NCBI GenBank assembly: GCA_028829895.1
Contig: CM054177.1
Coordinates: 81,884,663-81,948,662 of the forward strand
Origin: Sinotaia quadrata
Taxonomy: Eukaryota > Mollusca > Gastropoda > Architaenioglossa > Viviparidae
Reading direction: 5' to 3'
Length of the DNA stretch: 64,000 nucleotides
In this document: positions 37,838 to 48,785 of the stretch, in pieces
How positions within the stretch are numbered: position 1 is the first letter of the stretch
Layout: every line of letters starts with the position of its first letter
Notes under the pieces: generated by a model
The model's database searches: none
Seen by the model: the letters and a program-made list of their open reading frames with translations, nothing else
Told to the model about the DNA's origin: nothing
Program-made: the position numbers and the translations under genes

Positions 37838-38368
37838 CACACAAGTCAAGTCATTTTACTACCTTTTGGAAGCCAGCGATCTTAGTCACACAAGTCAAGC
37901 CAGTTTACTACCTTTAGAGGCCAGCGATCTTAGTCACACAAGTCAAGCCAGTTTACTACCTTTAGAGGCCAGCGATTGTAGCCACACAAGTCAAGCCAGT
38001 TTACTACCTTTGGAAGCCAGCGATCTTACTTCTTAGTCATACAAGTCAAGCCAGTTTACTACCTTTGGAAGCCAGCGATCTTAGTCACACAAGTCAAGTC
38101 GGTTTACTACCTTTGGAAGCCAGCGATCTTAGTCACACAAGTCAAGCCAGTTTACTACCTCTGGAAGCCAGCGATCTTAGTCACACAAGTCAAGCCAGTT
38201 TACTACCTTTGGAGGCCAGCGATCTTAGTCACACAAGTCAAGCCAGTTTACTACCTCTGGAAGCCAGCGATCTTAGTCACACAAGTCAAGCCAGTTTACT
38301 ACCTTTAGAGGCCAGCGATTGTAGCCACACAAGTCAAGCCAGTTTACTACCTTTGGAAGCCAGCGCCT
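37838..38368. repeat. 48-bp tandem array, about 11 units
   Basis: Units of CACACAAGTCAAGCCAGTTT, ACTACCTTTGGAAGCCAGCG and ATCTTAGT. Two subtypes (TTTGGAAG and TTTAGAGG/CTCTGGAAG) are interleaved. A plus-strand frame stays open across it with a 16-residue repeat containing LEASDLSHTSQ; with no start, splice or flanking coding signal this is most likely an array artefact. Confidence 0.95.
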
Positions 38369-38552
38369 ATGACGTGCACCCTCATGCCGAAGCGAAGTTG
38401 ACAAGATGCAGAAGCGTTATTTGTTTTTGACATTTCCTTGTGAGAAGAGCCATTTTAGCTTATTAGAGCTGCTGGAATTCAAATCGGAGCAAAATTTCTT
38501 GCAACATTTCCTTTCTTATCTCCCCTTTATATTTGCTTGAGGAGCCTAGCGC

Positions 38553-38700
38553 AGTGGTTCCCAACCCTTCTGTGGTCAAGAGCACGTTCAAATTTTTAGA
38601 TCAGTGTGGCGGGTGCCAATATTTTTATTCAAAGCTCATTTTGTATTGGGCATTAAGTAATACGCAAACCATCATATTTAAAAATACGTAATATATCAAT
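38553..38700 (+). mobile_element. possible left end of a hAT-like element
   Basis: CAGTGGTTCCCAACCCTTCT is a typical hAT-type terminal motif, like the ends at 29844 and 30555. No matching right end or target duplication was found within the next 1.5 kb, so this is at best a broken copy. Confidence 0.4.
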
Positions 38701-38935
38701 CTATAACGTTATAGAGGTCATATTAACGTAATACATTTTCATTAAATCATTCACTATTAATGCGTGAGTTTGTTCTTTTTATTTTGGAAGATAAATTAAG
38801 TAGATTTACAAAATAAATATTATAAATAGTTCTGATATTTATTTTTTTTTTAAAGTATAATGTTTTTGAACTAGTGGTCAAAATATATTTACATTTGTTA
38901 CTTTAATAAAAATAGCCAGTCATGGTAAACTAAAA

Positions 38936-39290
38936 TACTCTTTATTGTTACTTGTATCCGGATTTCAATAAACAAATATAACAAAATTTAAACACAAGTT
39001 TTATTGTTACTTGTATCCCGATTTCAATAAACAAATATAACAAAATTTAAACACAAGTTTTATTGTTACTTGTATCCCGATTTCAATAAACAAATATAAC
39101 AAAATTTAAACACAAGTTTTATTGTTACTTGTATCCCGATTTCAATAAACAAATATAACAAAATTTAAACACAAGTTTCACTGTTACTTGTATCCGGATT
39201 TCAATAAACAAATATAACAAAATTTAAACACAAATTTCACTGTTACTTGTATCCCGATTTCAATAAACAAATATAACAAATGTTAAACAG
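38936..39290. repeat. 59-bp tandem array, 6 units
   Basis: Near-identical units of TTTTATTGTTACTTGTATCC, CGATTTCAATAAACAAATAT and AACAAAATTTAAACACAAG. Every unit contains an AATAAA hexamer (in CAATAAAC). Confidence 0.95.
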
Positions 39291-41249
39291 AAATTTTAAT
39301 CATACACGCTCATCAGTACTCAATGGAGGACAGGGTATTATTAAATCCCATGCTTTTTATAATAAGTCAGTCTGATTTTTCGTACTGCATTTCATAGCAT
39401 CTGGAAAAATAAAAACAGATATTCCTTTTCATAAACAATCATCAAGATTGGCATCTGTAAGTCAAGATCTGTATTTTGACTGTGTATATACTAAACGTTT
39501 GAAAAAAATGGCTTCACAAAGTTATGTGGAAACGACATAAGATTTTATTTTGAACGATACAGTCATCGACGTATGAAACTCTTTCGGTCGAAAAGATTCC
39601 CAAACATTATTGCCTATTGCATAAGATTTAATAAGAATTTCATTTTAAAGGTCCAAATTCTGCATTTGCACTTCTTCTCTTCTTCTTGCACCTGAAGATT
39701 TTGAATGTGGATGATCGATGGTGAAGGGTTAAAGTCGCTGTCATATTTTCTTCTTACAATAGAAATGTACAAGATACTGTGAAGACAACACAGAATAAAT
39801 GTGGACCTTGGGAAACAACACAGAACTGAATTCCCGAAGTAACAAAGGTACTAAGATACCACAAAATGAAATGCTCCTTTTATCACAAAAAAAAAAAAAG
39901 AAGAAAAAGAATTTTAAAAAAGCAACCTTCTTAATTACGAGTGGAGCTATAGGACTTAATTCAAGTGCGGAGGCAGACCCGAGAAGAGATATACAACGGT
40001 TCCCCAAAACAAAGACCCCTGTACAGTTTACACATTATTGAAAGTAAATGAAAACGGGCAATAGCCTTTTAAGAAACCGTCAGACAATCCTCTTTTAATA
40101 AGTAATAAGGGTTTAAACTTAAAATAAGTTGCAAAATAGATAAACAGACAAATAGATACTGTTGCGTGCGCTACGACATCTAGTAGGCACCTATTTACGT
40201 GACATATTCCACATATTTACGTGACACACCACATATTTACGTGACACATACCACATATTTACTTACATCTATATAGAAACTGATATATTACTACGTCGAT
40301 CGTTGCCGCATAGCAAGGCTTTCCTCTAACTGACGGCATCAGTTTTCAAGCCATAATTGGGACAAGAAAGCTAAAGTGTCTTCTAATTAGATCCAATTAA
40401 TGTCATTTCAAACGAAACTGCTGTTTACAGTTGCAAGTTATTTCCTGTTACAATACATAAAGTAAAATATTGGCAGGGTTTCGAAATTCTGATACAGTTT
40501 TTTTCCTACTAGTGTGACTGACGAATGTTTCTCTGTAATGTAAATCATGCATGTGCAAAAGTAAAGGGTGGTACTAACAATCAGAAAAGGGTACAAAGCT
40601 ACGCCAGCCTGACCTACTTTCGGTATTTTATTCCTGCACTTTTACGACAGAGAGGATTGGCGGCGGATGTGGGTATAGGCTAAATCATTTTCAACAACGA
40701 AGAAATTTAAACAATCTGACATGCTAGCGACATTTCGTAAGTGCGTCATATCTAGTTGGTACACATCGCCGGTTGGCCAGTAATTTTCATATCACAAACA
40801 TAAAATCGTTGCACGGGCTATTACACCAACATCGTATGCTCTTTACTTTTATGAGGACGGATACATTTTACCAGGAAATACAATAAATACCATTAGAGTG
40901 TTCGACGAATACAAATGTAAATTCCTTGTATCGGTGCTAATTTCCTTAGACTTCCTGTGCCAGTTGATTATGACCTTGACACAGAAACACGATCCCCAGT
41001 TGTTACACACTCAGATGTAAGACGAGTTTTGATTTTGTCAAAAGTCACAAATATATTTTGAGATGAAATTTTTACTTATTGCAATTATATTACAGTACAG
41101 TCACTCCACAGCTAAACTTTTTTTTTTAATGAGGCATTCACATTCTTCAGGTTTTCTTATATATGTTTTAGTGTTGGCTGTTGTTTAAATGTCTGATTTA
41201 TGGGATAAATCCTCTTTGAGTGGATAACTGTCATAAAAATACGTCCAAT

Positions 41250-41253
<4 letters not shown>
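39291..41253. other. intergenic, nothing recognised
   Basis: A+T-rich. Contains a short repeat of ACATATTTACGTGACACA (40193-40262, three to four copies) and poly-A/T tracts. The pair of opposed open frames near 39741-40041 lies over a poly-A tract and is not supported. Confidence 0.45.

Positions 41254-41327
<74 letters not shown>
41254..41327. repeat. (GT)n microsatellite, about 74 bp
   Basis: Pure GT run of about 37 repeats. Confidence 0.97.
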
Positions 41328-41329
<2 letters not shown>

Positions 41330-41370
41330 CAATGCAGTTGTCCACATGGTGGTGGTGGGAAATTATGCGT

Positions 41371-41634
41371 CAGGGCCGCCGGGAGAAAGCCCGGGCCCCG
41401 ATACAAAGAACGTGTGGGTCCTTATAAGAGTTCAACACACATGTATTTTTTCATAGGTTATGTCAAACAAGGCTGCAAGGCGGTTTTCTTATACACACAA
41501 AATATATATCCAATATTGTTTTCAAAAATTTGTTTTTTGTAGAATAAAAAAAAATTCCCCTTCGTGGGCCCTCTTTGAGCTCCATGGGCCCCGGAACAAT
41601 GTACCGGCTGCACACACCCTTCTCCTCAGGCCTG
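41371..41634. mobile_element. candidate inverted-repeat (MITE-like) element
   Basis: The left part begins CAGGGCCGCCGGGAG and has CCGGGCCCC then GTGTGGGTCC. The right part, reverse-complemented, begins CAGGCCTGAGGAG and has CCGGGGCCC then GAGGGCCCACG. The GC-rich ends are thus imperfect inverted repeats around an A+T-rich interior, in an A+T-rich neighbourhood. No target duplication or coding capacity was seen. Confidence 0.45.
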
Positions 41635-42410
41635 GCACCAGACTATAACGACGTGTACTGCAAATGATATTTTTCTACTAACTAGAGGGTTAGAAGAAGA
41701 ACTGGCTGAGCTCCGAAGTGCGTGGAGCCTTCCCTCCCCTGTCCCATCACCGCTACTCAGATATTTTTGTCACCAGCAGTCAGTAATCTTCCCGGATTGA
41801 TACTTGATAGTTTCAGAATTTAATTTTTGGCCTATTAAATTTTTAGTTTAATAAATTAAGTAAGCGATGAGTGTATAATAAAATGAGTATCATTAGCCAT
41901 GAGTGATCAATATTAATTCTGAAATATTAAATTTTAAAAATATTATGAGTGGGTATTAAATACGCTCCATGATTTTGATTGAGTAATAAGCAGTGACTAA
42001 TAAAGGTCCTACCCCACCCCAACCCCATCTATATAGAAACTCTGGAACCACCAGCGAGTAAATAATTATCGATCGTGAGTTTAAGTCAGAGAAATTACAA
42101 TTTCTTTGGCGGGAGTATTTGCTTTGATGGATTAATCATAATTATGATTTTAACTTTATAATTAATCCCTTCTTGCTTATTTGCCAGTCTTTAATCACAG
42201 TTGAAGACTATTTTCACATTTAACTTGTTATCTTGTTTGTAAAATTTGAACAGTTCTATTTGTTGCTCACGTTAAATGGGTATTCTTTTATCATTGAAAG
42301 ACTGCAATTTTGATTGTTTTACATAAAGAGGAGCCGGTTTCGGGCAAAAGAAAGACCACTCTTTGTAACCACATTAAAGCTACTGCGACAAACGAGTTAT
42401 CTGTAGAATT
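41635..42410. other. region upstream of ANKRD39
   Basis: Intergenic sequence and presumed 5' untranslated/promoter region of ANKRD39. No TATA box or CpG-dense stretch is obvious. Confidence 0.4.
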
Positions 42411-42605
42411 ATGTCGGTAAACATGCATCAGCACAACTGTCCATGTCATTCTGTGGTTACATCTGTCCATCAGACGATGGATGAAATGGAATTTGAACGT
42501 GGTTTGTGGCCTGCAGCTCTTTCAGGTCATGTGAAAGAGGTGGAAGAGAGACTTGCTCGTGGTTGTAATGTGAATTCAACAGATAAATCCGGCTACACAG
42601 CTCTG
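42411..42605 (+). CDS. ANKRD39: ANKRD39 exon 1
   Basis: Codes for residues 1-65 and ends inside the TALH motif of ankyrin repeat 2 (TAL|HYAA). The donor is GCTCTG|GTATTA, an acceptable but not strong site. Confidence 0.9.
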
Positions 42606-45600
42606 GTATTATTTTTTTTTAAAATGCATTTGCAAAGCTTTTCATTTTTTTGTTCATTACTACAAATACTAGCTTACATGTACTGATGTAGAATTTGAAA
42701 CTCCACAGTATGTTGCATAGTAATAGTGTAATCAATATGGCGCTCATATACTGGTCTTACATTGCGATATAATTTATTCAGAGCATTGTCAGTGGTTGCG
42801 CATTTTGTAGAACTATGCTGCATAGTAATTAATTACTATAATCATTATCCAAAATATCATAATTCACTTTGCGAGCCATAATTAAAATTCTTAAAGTGTG
42901 CTGTTTTTTTTTCTTATGACACGTACAGAAATAGAGCAGGCTTACATTTAGTTGCAGTGGTCTTTACAATAGTGGACATATTGATAGTGTTTCTTTAAAA
43001 CTAATAAAAAAAATATAGAATATATTGTTTTGGTTGTGATTTGAAAGTGTGTTTCCGCACTCACCTCTGTATGACTTCTGCTTCACTGCTTTATTAATTA
43101 TTATTGCATGTTCATCATTTTGCTGCATACACTTTTGAGCTTGTGCTTAGATTCCTGCAAATTTGTCATATTCTTTAGTGCTTAGAATCCTTGAAAAGTG
43201 TCATGAATAGCTAATAATTAATAAAATAAAACATCTAGAAGGGATTCTCAAAAAGGGGCAAATAAGCTTTATTAGGATGTTAATATAAGTTCTTTGTTAA
43301 GTTTAATATTTCTTTTTTAATTTTTAACAAACTTTAAATAGATAGAATATATTAAATTCTTCAATGCATGTTTAGTTTCTGAAATATTTATGAGTGGAAT
43401 ACTGATACTATAGTGAAATGATTTGCTTTAATTTTAAAACTAATGGAATTCTAAAAAAAAGTACTCTTGTGCTTTATTAACCCACATATGCCAAATTTTT
43501 GTTTTAAGTATAATATGTGTTTTAGGTTTAGATTTAATATAAAATAATAAAAGATGGAAAAATCATAATCTGTTCTCACATAATCACATATTTTGACTTC
43601 TGGGGAGTACTTTATTGCCGTCCTTCTACAGGGACACAAGGCATGAGAGGGTACATGTTTTCTCATCATCAGTAAATGGATTGTAGCAAATCTTACAACA
43701 CATAACAACTAAGAAATTAACATTTTATATTGGCTTTAGATTTATTCAGAAGTGATAATTTGTGAAAAAAATTAAATCAGTAATGTCTAGCATACAACAC
43801 GGTAATGTAAAAAAAAAAAAAAAGTAAAGAAAACGTGACAGTTCACTTGAACTTAATGGACTAGAAAATGTGTACATGTTATATGAAGAAATGAAAGTAC
43901 AGATTAATGATATGGATAATTGTGGCTATAGATACTCAGCTGTCATGTCTGAAATTATTGAGATCCAGTGTGAAAAGAAATAAAGAAGTGGTCATAGACA
44001 CCAACCTTGCATTTGATACAGTCCTGTCTGCACTTCATGCCATAGCATGCACAATATGCCTGCTTATCAGTGGGCTCAATCAGATGGTCAAGGCAGTCAA
44101 ATCGTACCTCAGGTGGAACAAGCAACAGCAGCATATTTTCCTCCCTCTCTCTTTGGTTTGACTACTGGTACCTGCATCATCCTCACTTTGGCAATTTCCC
44201 CTCCTGACTGTGCCCTGTGGCATAGAACAATGCAGATGCCATGCTTGCTGAACACACTGGTCCAGACAAAAAGGCAAAAGGGGCTGCACCATTTCTTTGA
44301 ACAAATGTCACATCTATTTCTCAGCATTCTGATCGATGTGATCAACTCTACCCAATGTCTGATTGTAATGTTTAATGGCAAAGGGCTGAGGGATAGCCAC
44401 TCACTTGCTCTCTTTGATTGCCTGCTGGCTCTATGTATATGTCTGCTTAATTAAAGTCAGTATGCTCCAGCATATCTAGCACTTAACTCACAGTATACCT
44501 GTAGAAAACAAAAATAATTTTCAATGTCAAACATGTTACCAAACAAAACATGATGTTTGCACCAATTTCTACTCTATGTGGTCACATTATAAAATATAAG
44601 ACTTAGCTCTTAACTTTTAAAGTAAAATGTATGGCTTAATAAACTTTGAACACTAAACTAGTAATATAGACACCTAAATATAAGTGCATGTCTTGGTCAG
44701 CAAAGACAGGAAATGCAAAAGGGAGGGAACTCTCTTTAACAATTTGTAAAGGCAGGTATCACTATATTTTAATTATCAGGAGTATTTATTTAAATGTCTA
44801 AGGAATGCTTTTTTACTGAAAATAATATGTGGTGTCCCTTGTTAGGGTCACAAGGCTTATAGTTATAAGGGTTAATGTTACTATTAATACTAATAGATAT
44901 ATTAAGGCACTATATAGTCATTAATTAAAGGCTCTAAATTACCCTTTTTGAAATGTTTGTTGTTTTTCTCTGATATTTTTCTTATTTTATAATAATAACA
45001 ATAAAAGTGTTATAAAGTTTCACTGAATCCACATTAGTATAGCATTCTGTCACTGACTGAGAGTGAATGTCAAACCCCTCCCTTTAAAAAGACATATGCT
45101 TTTAAACTTTCTGTGGAAGGAATATCAGTTATATATAACTTAAACTTCAAACAAATGACTATTGTGAATGATTTATTCTAGAAGTTAATAATTTCTTGCT
45201 AAGAATATATCTATGAATGTAATTGCAAGAAATGTTACTAGATGAAATAATTTTGTACTGTTTACTTTTCAGCATTATGCAGCACGGAATGGTCATCTCC
45301 ATGTTTGTCACCTCCTTATCTCTCAAGGTGCAAATGTCAATGTGGCTACAAATGCCAGCAATACTACACCACTACACCGAGCAGCATACATGGGCCACCA
45401 GTCTATTGTAAACTTATTGCTGCAACATCATTCAGATCCACGAATTGTAGATGCAGATGGAATGACTGCATTGCATAAAGTAGGCATCAAATGTGTTATT
45501 AATGTTAATATTAAAGGGTGTGATGTACTAATTGTGGAATACATTTTAAGATAGATGATAATGTTTTCCTACACATATATTTTTTTTATATAGCTACATT

Positions 45601-47033
45601 TAACATTTATTAAAAATGCATAAATATCTAATAAATTGTCATTTTCAATCACATACATGTGAAAGGAGAAGTACATTGCAATTAAGCTTAAACCTTCTCA
45701 AAATGTATTATTAAATTAAAAAATGGTTAACATACATTGTGAAATAATATTTATACTGTATACAGAAATTAAAACAGTTAAGTAATAATTGTTTCAGATA
45801 ATAGTACATATTTCTTTTTGTCTTTATTTTTGAACAGTCTTCAAGTTGAATACTTTAAGAAATATAACATTTAATTTATGCAACTTTAATTTGTTTAGTT
45901 ATTTTTTTCAAAATAAATTGTTAAATTTGCTTATTTGTTGATTTTTTAGATACACCATCTGTTTTTGCTGGAAAGAACTGAGTTTAAACACCTTGATACT
46001 TCATTAAATTCAAAAAGAATACAAATCATGCAGCTCTTTTATTTATTATGATACTTTTTAAATGATTTTTATAATTTGTTATGAGCAAATTTGCATAACA
46101 AAGAGCCGTGTTTTTACTCACAATTTGAAAAATATTATCTTAAAACTCTTTTTTTTTAAATTTTGCCATTTACAGCTGAGACTTTTTAAAAAACAACAAC
46201 ACTCTATCAAAAAGTATGCATTAGTCACTAACACAAATGTATAATATATACATACTGTTATATTCAAATGACCATATCTAAGAGACCATTTGAGATTTCC
46301 TTTGAAGATTTTGCCTGTAACTGTATACATTCTAATACTTTAATTTATACACCTTTTAAAAATGTAAAAGAAATTATCTTTGACTACCTCTGACAAAAGA
46401 AATTTAACTTAGATTTTGCTTGAAAAATTGGAAACTAAATTTGGTCAATTAGTAGCTATTTGAATGTTGACAGGGAAGTTGAAAACAGATTATATTTTGA
46501 GAAAGATGTGAACTTGACAAATATTTAAAGTGCAGAATTAAGTGAATATAGTAGTGTAGATTAGTCTTGCATTTATTAGCACATGATAATCTTTAATTTC
46601 CTTACTTTGCCGTGTCACCAAAATTCCCCTTCCCACTCCCAGTTTATTTCAGGTAAGAGTTGACAACATCAGTGTTTTACATTTGTAAAATGCACAGCAT
46701 TGCATTCCTTGATGAATACTTTATATATGCTCTTTGTTCATAACTTTAAAAAAAATCAGTGATTTAATCAAATTTGCTTGAATATGATATAACAAAGTGT
46801 ACTGAGGTACAAACTAATTTGTACCTGATATTTAATTCTTTTAGAATTTAGTTGATTCAGTGGTATTTTATGGAGAATATGCCCTTTTGTTTCAGGCTGC
46901 AGAAAGAGGACACACAGACACAGTTAAAAGTCTTCTTGAAGCAGCACCTGATTGCAAATATGTGAGGGACATTAAAGGGAGGCTACCAGCTTACCTCACC
47001 TTTAAAGCAGATCTTAAAGCTTTGCTTTCTTAG
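42411..47033 (+). CDS. ANKRD39: ankyrin repeat domain-containing protein 39, 179 aa
   Basis: Join 42411-42605, 45273-45479, 46896-47033; both introns are GT..AG and phase 0. The 179-aa product (human protein about 183 aa) matches ANKRD39 end to end. The N terminus has a Cys/His segment (HQHNCPCHSVV) and the signature VHQTMDEMEFERGLWPAALS. Four ankyrin repeats follow at about 30-61, 62-94, 95-128 and 129-161, with YTALHYAARNGH, TTPLHRAAYMGH and MTALHKAAERGH consensus stretches, then the short C-terminal tail ending LKALLS. The first repeat is atypical (no TPLH), as in the family. The biochemical role of ANKRD39 is poorly defined; it is a small soluble scaffold-type protein. The ATG has A at -3, and the frame aligns from residue 1. 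Confidence 0.93.
42606..45272 (+). other. ANKRD39 intron 1
   Basis: A 2.67-kb A+T-rich intron. The only recognisable content is the antisense piggyBac relic (43955-44580), plus poly-A (43809-43823). Confidence 0.8.
43955..44580 (-). pseudogene. piggyBac-type transposase relic, C-terminal part
   Basis: Read on the minus strand: VAIPQPFAIKHYNQTLGRVD then HIDQNAEK matches the P..I..YN..MGGVD..DQ..EKYR block of piggyBac transposases. The same frame continues through stops at 44314-44316 (TAG) and 44308-44310 (TGA) into FKEMVQPLLPFCLDQCVQQ and AWHLH, matching KKW..PLFA..LD.CVQ.AW. After a frame change come VRFDCLDHLIEPTDKQAYC and ACYGMKCRQDCIKCKVGV, the C-terminal cysteine-rich zinc domain, ending at TAA 43955-43957. 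Weaker similarity reaches about 44580. The N-terminal and most catalytic parts are missing. It is dead and antisense in ANKRD39 intron 1. Confidence 0.85.
45273..45479 (+). CDS. ANKRD39: ANKRD39 exon 2
   Basis: Codes for residues 66-134, the end of ankyrin repeat 2 to the start of repeat 4. Acceptor TTTACTTTTCAG, donor CATAAA|GTAGGC. The intron again cuts within the LH(K)AA motif (LHK|AAERGH). Confidence 0.92.
46896..47033 (+). CDS. ANKRD39: ANKRD39 exon 3
   Basis: Codes for residues 135-179: AAERGHTDTVKSLLEAAPDC and the rest of repeat 4, then a C-terminal tail and TAG at 47031-47033. Acceptor CTTTTGTTTCAG. Confidence 0.92.
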   Translation, partial: AAERGHTDTVKSLLEAAPDCKYVRDIKGRLPAYLTFKADLKALLS

Positions 47034-48010
47034 CTGTTCCAGAAAAGTACAACTGTAAAGATAATCTGGGAGTTTGTATTGTAAGTACCGATTGAGCACA
47101 TGTTTTCAGTCCTGCAAGCTTTGGTTATTATGGCATATAAGGAAATTTGCAGTAAAAAGGGCACTTAAATATCTCTTTCTAAATTGACATTAATGCATAT
47201 ATGTAGTTGGACAATAAAAACACTCAGAATAAGTTTCCTTTTGGTTGATTTTGATAATTTTTACTTATTCTGAATGATTTTAGTAAATAGTTTTTATTTT
47301 TTTTCTTAGAAGAAAATGTAGAACCTGTTGTAAATCTCTATTTTAAAATATAAAAATCTGTTACTAGTGTTACAGGACTTTTTTGTTTTTTCTATCTTCG
47401 TAAACATTTTAAAATTGTTTCTTGCATTGTTAATTAGAACTTAGAAGATTGAAAACAAAATGGGTATACATTTGTTATTTTTATACACATATACTTGCTA
47501 TTTTCAAAACTGATCAAAATACTCACTGTGTTAGGGACTGGGTTTATTTTCTGTTTTTACCACTGCAGTGTTTAAACAATAACTTTGTACAAAGTTATTA
47601 TTTGTTAAATGAATACTACTGTAGCATTTCATTCCAAGCACCCATAATGTTCAAGTGTTCCATGATGTGAAAATATTTATTTCATATATAAAAATAAGAA
47701 TCATGTTAAAAGCTGATTTATTAAAAACTCTCTTCTCAGAAAAACTGGCTTGGTGTTTGTAGTTTTTTTAAAGCTTGCTGCAACTTTTTACTTGAAAATA
47801 ATTAGCTTGCTGTTATGATTAATTAGAAGTATTTTCATGTAGGAAAATGATTTCACTGCTAGATCTTTAACATTGGTTAATAAAAATTGTAATTAGAGAA
47901 TTGTTCAGTTTAGTGTTGTATATGATCATTGATCTGAATGCTGACTTGTGCCAAATGAGAATAATTCTTTACTGCAGTGTTTTCTTGGTGTAAATAAAAT
48001 GATTGTGATA
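47034..48010 (+). other. probable ANKRD39 3' untranslated region
   Basis: A+T-rich sequence without repeats. Candidate poly(A) hexamers are AATAAA near 47202, 47878 and 47994; I cannot tell which is used. The open frame 47449-47670 is not supported. Confidence 0.4.
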
Positions 48011-48704
48011 TTCATGTATTGTGCTTTAATTTGTTAGTAAACAATACTGACTTTAATGCATAGGCATATTATTTACTGTGATTTGATGTGAAATAATAAA
48101 TTTAGTTCCACTTATAATTAATGCATATACATTTATTTTTTAATGTTCTTCGACTTTGATGTGGTACACAAATGATTATAATATTGATTACTCATTGGTA
48201 TTTGGAAGATTCACCACTTTTGAAACAAGCTGTTATTGAAATAAAATGTTTATATTGTTATTGAATTTTTAAAATATTTTACAAACTCATTTCTGTTATG
48301 TTTGATCTTGAATGCTATGTTTGCTAATTTTCATACTGCTTGTGTTTTTTAATTTTTCTTATTATATTAATTATACAAGACATTAACCATAGCTATAAGC
48401 ATCATACTTAGCTAATTTTTGTACTGGAAATCTGCATTTTTTCCTCAGGCATTTCATGTATTTCTGTTAATCTGTTTTGTGCTAATTATAAATGTTAAAG
48501 TAAATATAATCCACTTGTCAGCATGCATAGTTATGTTGCATGTTTATGCTGGATGGGGGGTATATGCTGCTATATTTTGTTATAAGTAGTGCTTGTTAAA
48601 ATATATTTGATTTAAAAATTAATCATTGGTATTATAGTAGAGGGGAGTCAAGAAGTTATCATGCTGGACACGTTTGCTGTCATAGAGTCAATCCTGTAGC
48701 ATTT
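48011..48704. other. intergenic, nothing recognised
   Basis: A+T-rich, no repeats, motifs or plausible coding frames seen. Confidence 0.5.
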
Positions 48705-48758
48705 CCAATTCATACACTATCCTAGCTTGGTCTGTTGAGCCCAATTCATACACTATTG
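48705..48758. repeat. short tandem duplication
   Basis: CCAATTCATACACTAT occurs twice around CCTAGCTTGGTCTGTTGAGC, giving a ~36-bp partial tandem duplication beside the candidate element at 48786. Confidence 0.8.
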
Positions 48759-48785
48759 TCACCACCATCCACCGCTCTCTGATCG

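Noticed and set aside
38065..38430. Open frame with a 16-residue repeat (LEASDLSHTSQ...)
   Set aside because: The 48-bp period is divisible by three, so any frame without a stop in one unit stays open. There is no splice context or unique coding sequence at either side.
44047..44454. 135-codon plus-strand open frame in ANKRD39 intron 1
   Set aside because: It is the antisense shadow of the piggyBac transposase relic, whose minus-strand translation gives recognisable family motifs.
48011..48700. Search for upstream exons of the 54.5-kb gene and further ANKRD39 exons
   Set aside because: No acceptor-donor pair enclosing protein-like sequence was seen; the ANKRD39 protein is already full length without it.
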